Shown: piece after piece, positions 22,301 through 29,964 of the stretch
How positions within the stretch are numbered: position 1 is the first letter of the stretch
How the letters are laid out: every line of letters starts with the position of its first letter
Assembly (NCBI RefSeq): GCF_947503375.1
Contig: NZ_CANNDQ010000010.1
Location: 1-64,000 of the forward strand
Origin: an uncultured Psychroserpens sp.
GTDB lineage: Bacteria > Bacteroidota > Bacteroidia > Flavobacteriales > Flavobacteriaceae
Direction: 5' to 3'
DNA length: 64,000 nucleotides
Program-made: the position numbers and the translations under genes
The notes under the pieces: model-generated
Told to the model about the DNA's origin: nothing
The model's database searches: none
Seen by the model: the letters and a program-made list of their open reading frames with translations, nothing else

Positions 22301-22810
22301 ACTACTGAATTCTTTACAGTTTCTGAATCTGAAGCTGCTACTATTGATGTTACTGAAAGTATAGATTTCTCTGATCCAAATAATGTAGTGGTTACGATAA
22401 GTGGCATTGGTAATTATCTATATCAATTAGATGATGGAGATCCTCAAATTTCAAACGTGTTCGAAAATGTATCCTTAGGGTATCACTTGCTTACAATTAT
22501 TGACCTTAACGGTTGTGCAGAAGTGACTAAAGAAATAGTGGTCATTGATGCACCAAAATTTATGACACCAAATGGTGATGGTCGTTTTGATACTTGGCAC
22601 ATTACTGGTGTAGAAACCTTACCAGGAACCATTATTTATATTTTTGATCGTTACGGAAAACTATTGAAAACATTAACCTCTAACTCACCTGGCTGGAATG
22701 GTTTTTATAATGGCCATTTAATGCCAGCTTCAGACTATTGGTATTTGGCTAAAGTGAGAAAAGGTGATATTGCTTTTGAAGTTAAAGGTCATTTTTCATT
22801 GCGATTGTGA
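16307..22810 (+). CDS. Giant choice-of-anchor L adhesin with 17 repeat units, T9SS type B sorted (paralogue 3)
   Basis: The protein has 2167 residues with a clear signal peptide (MKANTLLSFLLILSS to INAQQ). Domains follow the same order as in the two upstream giants: choice-of-anchor L (TSIEFDFIS, YLLASEEYNANFPC, HIKLVIADQ), Ig-like (YEWFQNGVQISG), 17 two-cysteine units from residue 355 to about 1948, Ig-like (CLDDLPLII), YLYQLDDGDP domain and type B sorting domain (PKFMTPNGDGRFDTWH to GHFSLRL). Units 1-8 are single copy and units 9-17 are three copies of the three-unit module. Many units carry DxDxDG-type loops that resemble calcium-binding loops, although the final acidic residue is one position short of a canonical EF-hand, so calcium binding is only inferred. 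Probably a long surface fibre. Confidence 0.9.
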   Translation: MKANTLLSFLLILSSYITINAQQISTDSTSALEALIQANLGQGCVDISNISSNINGEINGISSFGAFDRDDSNFPFQNGIVLSTGNINSAGNSLNTSPLNEGEEDWLTDPDLENALGISETLNATSIEFDFISVANQIQFNYLLASEEYNANFPCQYSDGFAFLIREAGTSNPYTNIALIPGTTIPVNTNTIHDEIVGFCPAENNAYFEGYNIGDTNYNGRTTVLTATASIVPNVQYHIKLVIADQNDENYDSAVFIEGNSFNATVDLGPDIVTCGQSVMLNGDIDNSLASYEWFQNGVQISGATGTTYEVTESGTYKVEISIQLNNTACVIEDEVMVTLNSEQSSGTISDYLLCDDISNDNTEIFDLTTKNSEVLISVPPSNYNISYHPTENDALNNTNTITNPYQNTTNPQIIYIRIEDIDNGCLAFSTFNLVVNQAPNINDPSDLTVCDDDVSDGFTLIDLNPTSIEVTGGNPNQYVSYHYNQQDANSGTNPVFSPYSNTNSSETLYIRVYDATTGCINTTSVNIAVLDNPIVNQDDQWINACEQDVDGFEEFDLTSVIDSVLQGLTGVSVSFHETYENAQTGNNPIADTTNYQNIIQNFQIVYIRVVDDTTGCYTIVPLELHSNIIQTGFDTSNFEVCDDVSEDGIEDFNLNEIEIRLVNGYDDFTITFYETQDDQDNETNPLNSSLPYTVNSSPTVIYATIVSDVCTEFITVNLVINPPIDIQGLGTVDYCDEDTDGFTSIFLETYNTYVSTGVNGANVRYFSTEQDAINNENLLPPFYYNTVNPVTVYVRVTNSITGCFDIAPLEINVTTAPVVTQPTNIIICDDDQDGMSIVDLETRIPEMVTNTNGLDFSFFTDYWDAFNATNEIIDPENYNTTTQYVYTRIEDSATGCFSLIGFYVYVNTLPEFVDITNFENCEADGNQIADFFFYLKDAEILNGQLGKEVLYFETAQDAIDRTNGIDKYSAYQNISSPQTIYVRVENFTDIDCYGTASFELEVGSLPLYNDPTDIFVCDDISNDGIETFDLNEKLIEVSLGIPENLTVTFHNSYYDADLDLNELPLNYTNISNPQQLFIRIENGTYCHAIIDFDINIIQVPEVNYPSDLMQCDVNYDGIVTFDLTEVEVEILDVRQNNIDITYHETQLGADTDTELIADPENYTNTANPEIAYVKINNNISNCYVVLPINMVVNLPPPVNDFQTYEICDNENNSFDLSTINSVVTNDTNGIVFSYYNSQTDANTNNNPLPINYTYLTNSDTIYIRLENATTGCWTTYNYNLIVNPLPIANAPATFLACDDSLNDGVENIDLTLQNSQVLGMQSDLLFNVSYHIDETSANNNVTALPNMYTASNGQVIYVRIENNTTGCYSITFFDVLIYEHPQPAEAIVLCDADYDETTIFDLTQAASDLYPTLPSYITLSYFESQSDLDANTNTITNPNSYSNLTNPQTLYIKVYNTLADCYATVPLDLIVNLPPTINEFETYEICDNLSSSFDLNDIESVIVDNDTDVIFSYYETLSNAQNTTNPLNTNYTYTSTNDIIFVRVEFGTTGCFYIYPFELVINPLPIANQPPDLQVCDDTSNDAVEDFNLFSQTNSVLGNQDANEFTVTYYLTAADSNTATNAIVNSYNGQNGQTIYVRIENNTTGCYSLTQFNLIVNQHPEVPNVITLCDTDYDSRTAFNLTQAESELFDSINPNNIITYFESVEDLEADTNNILNPENYTNLFSPQTVYIKVYNTVANCYNYVPLVLDVNLPPAINAIDVFEICENENGTATLSDINNQLLVQTANVLVSYYPTEGDAINQTNALDNNYVYQSNNDTVFARIEFSTTHCYHIHEFNLKVNPLPIANQPDDIINCDDDFDGTLTLDLTTQNSSILNGQNANAFTITYHDTEEFAQEGINVLENLYEATNGDIIYVRIENNMTGCFSLTQFTIIINPKPIVNIGNPVICLDDLPLIISANTNNPGDTYLWSTNETSPEIEIVEVGTYSITITTPNGCQTTEFFTVSESEAATIDVTESIDFSDPNNVVVTISGIGNYLYQLDDGDPQISNVFENVSLGYHLLTIIDLNGCAEVTKEIVVIDAPKFMTPNGDGRFDTWHITGVETLPGTIIYIFDRYGKLLKTLTSNSPGWNGFYNGHLMPASDYWYLAKVRKGDIAFEVKGHFSLRL
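19640..22150 (+). repeat. Three tandem copies of the 837-bp module in adhesin paralogue 3
   Basis: Module-start cysteine codons lie at 19640, 20477 and 21314, and the post-array cysteine codon at 22151. All three intervals are exactly 837 bp. The A-B-C subunit order is the same as in the other giants. Confidence 0.9.
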
Positions 22811-22918
22811 TTCCAAGCTTTATAAGCTACCAGTTAGAAGAATTTAAAATTAAGAAATAAAAGATGTATATTTAGTTCTCTCCCTTAATAAGTATACGAT
22901 TAATATCATTTCAAGTTT

Positions 22919-22952
22919 TTGAAACTTATCGTTGTCATCGATAAGGCTTCAA
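22919..22952. other. Inverted repeat between adhesin 3 and the NTPase gene
   Basis: CTTATCG (22925-22931) and CGATAAG (22939-22945) form a perfect stem around TTGTCAT. It is extended by TTGAA (22919-22923) and TTCAA (22948-22952) across a small asymmetric bulge. No T-tract follows, so it is a poor intrinsic terminator. It sits 32 bp before the NTPase start and could be a leader hairpin or an operator. Confidence 0.55.
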
Positions 22953-22983
22953 GTATTGTTTAAAACTAATTAATTCATAAACT

Positions 22984-25900
22984 ATGAGTGTTTTTGTAAA
23001 GGATATTTACATCCAATTACCAGAGTATAAATTTTCGTATGATGATGCAAATTTTTCAAAATTTATTGGCAGAAAAGAAGAATTAGAACGCTTAAAACGT
23101 AGAATAAAGCCAGAATCAGACACCAATAATAAAAAAAGGGCATCATATAAAGGTGCTTATCTGATTACCGGATATCGTGGTATGGGTAAATCCACCTTGG
23201 TAAAAAAAGCAATTCATGAAGTAAATGAAGATTATGAGAATGAAACTGGCAAAAAAGAAAAATTAGTTAACGAAATAAATATTTATCTCTCGCAAGATCA
23301 ACTTACAGATTATGATCTATTAAAACAGTTATTTATTAATCTAAATGCTGAAATTGAAACTATAATTAAACGCAAAAACCCTATAAAAGTTTCTACCCCT
23401 TTGGTAGCTCTTATTGTTCTTCTACTTCTTGTAGCTTTTATTAAGTATGGTCATAGTAACATTTATCCGTTGCTGTTTGAGTCATTTTCAATTAACATTG
23501 GAGCTACCAACATTGAAGGTGTTACTAATGAATTACTCATGTTTTTTGTCTTTTCAATCATATATACTACTAGTGTAATTTTAGCTAAGAAGGGTATTGA
23601 GTCTTTATATAATTGCTTTTATTATAAAAAGGATAGAAGACAATTGGTTCAGAAACTAAATCAAATTAATAGAAGAATCAATTCTGGTCTTGAGGTAAAT
23701 AATAATTCTGGTAATTATGCATCATCAAATCAAGATTCGGGTTCTCCAATAGAACCTATATTAAATGCATTAAATACTAATAACAATACAGATAATCCAT
23801 TTAAACAAACTTTTGAGAAACTTACTGCAAAAGAGCTAGAATTTGAAATATTGAAGATTTTAAAACTATATAAAGAGTATAATGGTAGCCAAAATAGACA
23901 CTTATTATTTGTTATAGATGAGCTCGATAAACTTGAGCCTGAGTTTAATGAAGAAAGCATTGGTTTTTTTGAGTTAGGCAAATCAAAAATACAATCGAGA
24001 AGAGAAACCATTTCAAAGCTTTTAGCCAATTTAAAAAGTTTTATTCATGCTTCAGAGGCCAAGTTTATTTTTATAGGTGGCGCAGAAATGTATGATGCAA
24101 GTTTAGCAGATATTGCAGACCGAGAGTCTTTTTATGGAAGTATATTTCATGAAGTTATATATCTTAATAGCTTCTTTAGGGATTTTGTTAAAGAAAAGAG
24201 AGGACTCAGTCAAATGACAGAAAATTACTTGATTAGACTGTTACTTCCTAAACACTTTAATGAAAAACCAGAAACATGCACCCTAAAAAACTATTACCAA
24301 TTCTTATCCAATAGCAATATTGAAAACAGAGATATTATTATATATCACCTTCATCGCTTTATTATTTATTTAACCTATAGAAGCAATGGTAGTCCTAAAA
24401 AACTTAAAGAATTTATTGAATACTATTTGGTAAAAGAAGGAGATACATCATCAAACTCAAAACCAAAGATCATTCTTGGAATTGATTCTAAAAAAAAGGA
24501 TAAAAATATATTTTTAAATGCAAAGCAACTCCTTAAAGAAGAGGTCTTTTTACGGTTGGAGTATAGACAACAACATAAAATTGGTCTATTGGCTTCAATT
24601 GTACTTCCATATCTTATTAATAATGAGACGCATCTCAAAATATTCAATGATAAAAACCTCTATTTATCTGCTTTCCTTATTGATCATATATTAAAATTTC
24701 ACAAGTCTGCTTTCTCATGGCGAGAACTAGAATTGCTACCAGATATCATAATGGGAAGTAAAGGTCCCAATTTGAGAAATACATTATCAGATCTTACAAC
24801 ATACTTATCTTCTAAACACATTAGAGAGACCACAAATGCTATGTTTGAATATAAATTTAGAAGCAGGTCTTCCATGGAATTGAAATACATCTCAAAAGTG
24901 TCTGATGAAAGTGCAGCAGCATTCAATTTCACATTTGATGAATCGTATCATCTAAAGTCTTTTTTCAAAAGAAAATTGAGACAAAAAATTGAAGCTTATA
25001 GTAAAGACAAATCATTTTCAAACGATTCATTTATTCACACCATCTCTAATTTAAATGCAACTATTGCAGATATACACTTTTATGATGAAGAATATGATTC
25101 TGCTATCCGTTATTATGCAGATTCTATTCAACCCATTAGAACCCTAAAACAACAAAATGCAATTCTTAATGCACACCAAAAAATCCTCTACATAAGAAAT
25201 AGGCTTTTACTTTCATTATGTCTTGAAAAAATGAATAATTACAATTCGGCCTATTCAATTATAAGAAGTGTAATGCTAGACTCAAATCACTGGGTCTTTG
25301 GTTTTGATAACAAAGAAAATAATGAAAATAAAAACCCAAAAGAAAAGACATGGGAACAGCCATACAAACGTATGCAGCTATTTTTAAGACCTCACCTGTC
25401 GCTTTTGCTAATCATTGAAAAAAAGAGATCTGACGGGATTACAATAAGCAACCTGAGAAAAAATATAGACGAATACTCCTCCTTCATGGGACTAGTAAAT
25501 CTCTTCCCTTTTAAACCCTTTAATAATGATTTGGAATATAGAGGTGCGTTTCCAGATCATATAGATGGAGATCATAAACGAATAGAAACACTATTAGCAG
25601 ATTATTATCAAAATATTGGTTCGCTACTATTTTTTAAAAACAGAAATTACAAATCTTTACATGAGCTAGGCGCTTTTGGTGTATGGAATCAATTTTTAAA
25701 GATTGGTCCTCTCAAGTTTCCTAATCTAATGCAAACATCAATTGATAATTGGATGAAAGAAAGAAATTTTACTATAGGGGATAAAGATTTAGATGATGAT
25801 AAAAAAATAAACTACCTGTGTCTTAGCAATATAAGAAAAATGATGGAAGAAGCTAATAATGGCAAAAAGAAAAGATTTTACTTTCCTTCCTTTAGTGCTT

Positions 25901-27447
25901 CATTTTATTACATCACTTCATTGAATCATATTGTAAATCCTTACATAGAGAATGTTGCATCAATCTTTATAAAAAGATATAAAAATTACCATGATACACC
26001 TTTTGTTATAGAAAGTTTGTTATTCAAGGATGAAACGCGCCATGTATTAAATGGTAAACAAAAAAAATTATTAGGACTAATAACCTCAAAATTGGCTGAT
26101 ACAATCTTAAGCTGTATTGGAAAAGTAAAAATTGATCAAAAGCAAGCTGACAAAATTAAAAATATTGACGTTATAGAAAAGCTTGATCGTATATTCTGGG
26201 GTTTTGTATATCTGAAAGAAGTCAAAGTAGAAACTAAAAACGGAACTAAGACCAAAGAAGAAATTTATAAGATTCCTTTCAATACTTTTTTTTCAATACA
26301 AAGTGTATTTTATTTATGTTTGCTTAGTAGTAGAGCCTACCTACTTGCTGGATTGTATTATGATGCCTTATTTAGTTTAAAAAAATGTCTGTACATCATT
26401 AAAACACATTTTAAAGAGTTAGGTGAAGATGGTACTACTACTAGTAATAAATACATTTTTGTTGAAAAATTCGCTTCGCTTATTGAAGAAAAATGCAAAA
26501 AAATAATTACAAAATTTCTTGAAGAAAGCTCTAACGAAGATCATTATAATTTTGATGATCTAACAAACTCAACTTTTTCGATTAAAGACGATATAAAAAC
26601 TGTTGATACCGAAGAAATTGATTTCTTAATGAAAGAGATCACATTTAACATTAAAGAAGAAAGAAATGAAACTTTAAATATATATAACCAGATTGAAATT
26701 CTAAACCAAGAAAGTAATTTACTTAAGAATATATATACACGGATTCAAAAACTGAGGTACACAGCCTTTATTAGACATAAATTTATAGATCATGTTTTAA
26801 GTTTTAAAACCATATCAAAAATTGAGCTAACCAAAAAGAACCTGGTCGACAAAAAAATGAGTATCACCAAGTTAAAAGGAGATAAGGATATAGATAAGGT
26901 TTACAGTATTCAAGGTGTAGATCAGGACAACAAGCCTAACGAGATATATGTAACACCATCAATAATCAAAGAATTGATTAGGTCTGTTTGTGAATTAAAC
27001 CTCTGTAACAAGAATTTAATAAACATTATTAAAACTTATGGCTACACCTATATTATGAGTTACTCATATATGGCTACATTATATAAAAACATATACGATT
27101 GTTGTGATAAAAACAATTCTTTACAAATCGCTTTGAATGAGGCATCCAATAATTCAGACGAAGAAAATAAGGAATTGTGCTATAAAAATCTTTTTCCAGA
27201 ATATAAAGAGTTCTGGTCTTTCAAAAACATGGAATCATATCGAATAAAAGCTATCGATTTTTTCTACAAAAGTATAGGGTTACATTCTGAAGGTTCTGAA
27301 TACAGAGCCATTATAAAAGACATGTATATTTTAGAAGACGATTTTAATGACTCACTAGTTCATTTTTGTGCAGCTTTAGAACGAAGTGTTATCAATACCG
27401 GAATTATTGAAAAAAAATTACAAGACATAGAAAGCAACAATTCATAA
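22984..27447 (+). CDS. Large membrane P-loop NTPase with KAP-like layout and helical C-terminal region
   Basis: The protein has 1487 residues. An N-terminal IGRKEELERL box (28-37) precedes a Walker A motif, GYRGMGKST (63-71). Two hydrophobic segments (about 138-154 and 183-201) interrupt the NTPase core, followed by an Asn/Ser-rich linker (about 237-275) and a Walker B motif, LLFVIDELDK (307-316). A sensor-like strand, FIFIGGAEM (361-369), follows. Membrane segments between Walker A and Walker B are the hallmark of KAP NTPases, the family that includes F-plasmid PifA; the family assignment is my inference. The remaining ~1000 residues are charged and helical, with TPR-like stretches (YDEEYDSAIRYYADSI, YYDALFSLKKCLYII). 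There is no signal peptide or T9SS signal, so it should be an inner-membrane protein. It stands alone among secreted adhesins. It may be a defence NTPase, a signalling NTPase or a regulator of the locus; the sequence does not decide. Confidence 0.75.
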   Translation: MSVFVKDIYIQLPEYKFSYDDANFSKFIGRKEELERLKRRIKPESDTNNKKRASYKGAYLITGYRGMGKSTLVKKAIHEVNEDYENETGKKEKLVNEINIYLSQDQLTDYDLLKQLFINLNAEIETIIKRKNPIKVSTPLVALIVLLLLVAFIKYGHSNIYPLLFESFSINIGATNIEGVTNELLMFFVFSIIYTTSVILAKKGIESLYNCFYYKKDRRQLVQKLNQINRRINSGLEVNNNSGNYASSNQDSGSPIEPILNALNTNNNTDNPFKQTFEKLTAKELEFEILKILKLYKEYNGSQNRHLLFVIDELDKLEPEFNEESIGFFELGKSKIQSRRETISKLLANLKSFIHASEAKFIFIGGAEMYDASLADIADRESFYGSIFHEVIYLNSFFRDFVKEKRGLSQMTENYLIRLLLPKHFNEKPETCTLKNYYQFLSNSNIENRDIIIYHLHRFIIYLTYRSNGSPKKLKEFIEYYLVKEGDTSSNSKPKIILGIDSKKKDKNIFLNAKQLLKEEVFLRLEYRQQHKIGLLASIVLPYLINNETHLKIFNDKNLYLSAFLIDHILKFHKSAFSWRELELLPDIIMGSKGPNLRNTLSDLTTYLSSKHIRETTNAMFEYKFRSRSSMELKYISKVSDESAAAFNFTFDESYHLKSFFKRKLRQKIEAYSKDKSFSNDSFIHTISNLNATIADIHFYDEEYDSAIRYYADSIQPIRTLKQQNAILNAHQKILYIRNRLLLSLCLEKMNNYNSAYSIIRSVMLDSNHWVFGFDNKENNENKNPKEKTWEQPYKRMQLFLRPHLSLLLIIEKKRSDGITISNLRKNIDEYSSFMGLVNLFPFKPFNNDLEYRGAFPDHIDGDHKRIETLLADYYQNIGSLLFFKNRNYKSLHELGAFGVWNQFLKIGPLKFPNLMQTSIDNWMKERNFTIGDKDLDDDKKINYLCLSNIRKMMEEANNGKKKRFYFPSFSASFYYITSLNHIVNPYIENVASIFIKRYKNYHDTPFVIESLLFKDETRHVLNGKQKKLLGLITSKLADTILSCIGKVKIDQKQADKIKNIDVIEKLDRIFWGFVYLKEVKVETKNGTKTKEEIYKIPFNTFFSIQSVFYLCLLSSRAYLLAGLYYDALFSLKKCLYIIKTHFKELGEDGTTTSNKYIFVEKFASLIEEKCKKIITKFLEESSNEDHYNFDDLTNSTFSIKDDIKTVDTEEIDFLMKEITFNIKEERNETLNIYNQIEILNQESNLLKNIYTRIQKLRYTAFIRHKFIDHVLSFKTISKIELTKKNLVDKKMSITKLKGDKDIDKVYSIQGVDQDNKPNEIYVTPSIIKELIRSVCELNLCNKNLINIIKTYGYTYIMSYSYMATLYKNIYDCCDKNNSLQIALNEASNNSDEENKELCYKNLFPEYKEFWSFKNMESYRIKAIDFFYKSIGLHSEGSEYRAIIKDMYILEDDFNDSLVHFCAALERSVINTGIIEKKLQDIESNNS

Positions 27448-27468
27448 ATGACTTATATTAACACTTTT

Positions 27469-27502
27469 TTGGTAATATAAAACTGAGCTATGCGTATCTT
27501 TG
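27469..27502 (+). promoter_or_regulatory. Bacteroidota-type promoter for the 27521 adhesin gene
   Basis: TTG at 27469-27471 (within a T-run) and TATCTTTG at 27495-27502 match the -33 and TAnnTTTG -7 elements with a 23-bp spacer, the long end of the usual range. The ATG at 27521 lies 18 bp after the -7 box. The in-frame TTG at 27500 is part of the -7 box, so it cannot be the translation start of a transcript from this promoter. Confidence 0.65.
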
Positions 27503-27520
27503 CACTCGGAAAAATTGCAA

Positions 27521-29851
27521 ATGAACCGAGTTATAATTTTTACTTGCTTTCTTTTAAGTTTAGCTGGTTACGGACAAAACATTCAAGTAGACAGTCAAAG
27601 TTTTACGCCTCAGCAACTTATTGAAGATATACTCATTGATAGTGACTGTATTGAAAATGTAGTTGTAACCAACGTTGTTGGTGGTGATTTCAACGGATCT
27701 GATCAAAGTTATGGATTCTTCGATGCAACTGGCACCTCCTTCCCTTTTCTAAGTGGAGTGGTATTAAGTACTGGACGTTTGAATAATGTTGAAGGACCAA
27801 ATACAACATTGAGCGACGATGACGCTCCTAATTGGTCTGGTGATTCAGATCTTGAGACAGTTCTTAATGAAACGAATACCTTAAATGCCACTATTTTAGA
27901 ATTCGATTTCACTTCTGTTGCATCTCAAATAAGTTTTAGATATATTTTTGCTTCCGAAGAATATCAAGAAGGCAACCCTAACACATGTCAGTTTTCAGAT
28001 CTATTTGGATTTTTAATCCGACCAATAGCTGAACAGCAATATACTAACATTGCTCTTGTGCCAAATACGCAAACTCCTGTTAAAGTAACCACTGTACATC
28101 CTGAAATACCAAATGGTTGCGAAGCAGAAAATGAATTTTATTTCGAAAGTTTTAATGGGAGTAATGTTCCTATAAACTTCAATGGTCAAACTAAAATATT
28201 AACTGCAACGGCAGATGTTATTCCAAATCAAACGTATCATGTAAAATTAGTAATTGCTGATGAACAAAACTTTAGATTTGATTCGGCAGTGTTTCTTGAA
28301 GCTGGTAGCTTTGAATTATCAACAGATCTTGGACCAAATCGTTTAGTTTCTACCAATAACCCTATCTGCGAAAGTGATACTTTAGACCTAAATGCTGGTC
28401 AAATCAATAGTAACAGTTTTAAATGGTTTAGAGATGGGGTCGAACTTACCACAGAAACTAATGCCATATATACTGTTACAGAACCAGGAACCTATACTGT
28501 TGAAGTTACTCTAGATAATAATTGTATTTCTTATGGTGAGATCATTATCGAATACTCAAATAATCCCATAGCTTTTAACTCTGTATTAGTCGAGTGTGAT
28601 CAAAATCAAGATGGTTTGACCTTATATAATCTTTTTGATATAGAATCTAATGTCACTAACAACGATAACACCATTTTTATTTCAGATTTCTTTTTTACTG
28701 AAACGGATGCACTTCAGAATATAAATGCCATAGTTGGTGCAAACAATTTTCAAAACACCGTTCCTTTTCAAACACTTTTTGTAAGAGTCGAAAATCAAGC
28801 CCAATGTTTTGACGTAGCCGAAATAGAATTACAAATATCTAACAACGTTTTAGTCATACCTACCATAGAATCTTGTGATGGCGATCTTATTGATGGCTTT
28901 GCAGATTTTGACCTCACTCAAATTACAGACGCCATTCAAAATCAAATTCCGTCAGGAGCTTCAGTCATGTTTTTTGAAACTGAAATTGATGCCTTTTTTG
29001 AAACTAATAGTTTAAATACTACTTATCAAAATATCCAACCTAATACACAAACCATATTTGTAAAAGTAGTTAGTAATAATCAATGTTACTCGATCACATC
29101 TGTAAACTTAGAAGTTCTATATACACCAACACTTGTAGGAAATGAGGAGCTAATCTATTGTCAAAACGCTTTCCCTGAAGCTATTAGACTAATTGGTGGT
29201 GTGCAAAACGATTCTCCAAGTAATTATTATTATGAATGGCTGTTTAATGGTGTCACCACTACAGTAAATACTTCGTTTAACGATATCAATGATCCAGGCA
29301 CTTATACAGTTATAGTTACAGATCCAAATGGTTGTTCATCAAGTAGGACAATAACTGTCAATTCTTCAAACATTGCTACGATAGAGAATATAATTGTACA
29401 AGAAGCTACAACTAATAATACAGTAACTATAGAAATCTCTGGTGAAGGTTCGTATGAATATGCTATTGATACCTTAGGAGGCGTTTATCAAGACTCAAGT
29501 TTTTTTGGTAATGTTGCTCCAGGATTCCACACTGTTTTTGTTAGAGACATCAATGGTTGTGGTGTTACAGAAAAAACCATTTCTGTCTTAGGGTTTCCAA
29601 AATTCTTTACACCTAATGGTGATACCTATAATGAACGATGGCATGTCTATGGTGTTAATACAGAATTCAATCAAGGCATAGATATTAAGATATTTAATCG
29701 TTATGGAAAATTACTTACGCAATTTGATCACTTAAGCAATGGTTGGGACGGAACACTTAACGGGCAACAACTTCCAAGTGATGATTATTGGTTTCATGTT
29801 ACACTCGTAGACGGCAGAACATTTCAAGGCCATTTCTCTTTAAAACGCTAA
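27521..29851 (+). CDS. Choice-of-anchor L protein with two repeat units, T9SS type B sorted
   Basis: The protein has 776 residues. The start at 27521 (MNRVIIFTCFLLSL) gives a signal peptide ending at YGQN; the in-frame TTG at 27500 is rejected because it lies in the -7 promoter box. Domains: choice-of-anchor L (TILEFDFTS, IFASEEYQEGNPNTC, SDLFGFLI, HVKLVIADEQ), Ig-like (FKWFRDGVEL to GTYTVEVT), two units related to those of the giants (CDQNQDGLTLYNL and CDGDLIDGFADFDL), Ig-like (YYYEWLFNGV), SGEGSYEYA domain and type B sorting domain (PKFFTPNGDTYNERWH to GHFSLKR). It lacks the 837-bp module. It is more like the partial gene at the left edge than like the giants. Predicted surface or released adhesin; ligand unknown. 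Confidence 0.9.
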   Translation: MNRVIIFTCFLLSLAGYGQNIQVDSQSFTPQQLIEDILIDSDCIENVVVTNVVGGDFNGSDQSYGFFDATGTSFPFLSGVVLSTGRLNNVEGPNTTLSDDDAPNWSGDSDLETVLNETNTLNATILEFDFTSVASQISFRYIFASEEYQEGNPNTCQFSDLFGFLIRPIAEQQYTNIALVPNTQTPVKVTTVHPEIPNGCEAENEFYFESFNGSNVPINFNGQTKILTATADVIPNQTYHVKLVIADEQNFRFDSAVFLEAGSFELSTDLGPNRLVSTNNPICESDTLDLNAGQINSNSFKWFRDGVELTTETNAIYTVTEPGTYTVEVTLDNNCISYGEIIIEYSNNPIAFNSVLVECDQNQDGLTLYNLFDIESNVTNNDNTIFISDFFFTETDALQNINAIVGANNFQNTVPFQTLFVRVENQAQCFDVAEIELQISNNVLVIPTIESCDGDLIDGFADFDLTQITDAIQNQIPSGASVMFFETEIDAFFETNSLNTTYQNIQPNTQTIFVKVVSNNQCYSITSVNLEVLYTPTLVGNEELIYCQNAFPEAIRLIGGVQNDSPSNYYYEWLFNGVTTTVNTSFNDINDPGTYTVIVTDPNGCSSSRTITVNSSNIATIENIIVQEATTNNTVTIEISGEGSYEYAIDTLGGVYQDSSFFGNVAPGFHTVFVRDINGCGVTEKTISVLGFPKFFTPNGDTYNERWHVYGVNTEFNQGIDIKIFNRYGKLLTQFDHLSNGWDGTLNGQQLPSDDYWFHVTLVDGRTFQGHFSLKR

Positions 29852-29918
29852 AGCCTTCGATTGTACCAGAAACGTTAAATTTCTCAAAAGCAAACACCAC
29901 AAATCGACTAGCATTTTC

Positions 29919-29926
29919 TATATTTG
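29919..29926 (+). promoter_or_regulatory. Candidate -7 promoter box before the BatA-type gene
   Basis: TATATTTG fits TAnnTTTG and lies 38 bp before the ATG at 29965. No good TTG element was seen at the matching -33 position, so this is a weak call. Confidence 0.35.
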
Positions 29927-29964
29927 AGTATTAAATAAATAGCTAAAACAATTACAACTCAGGA

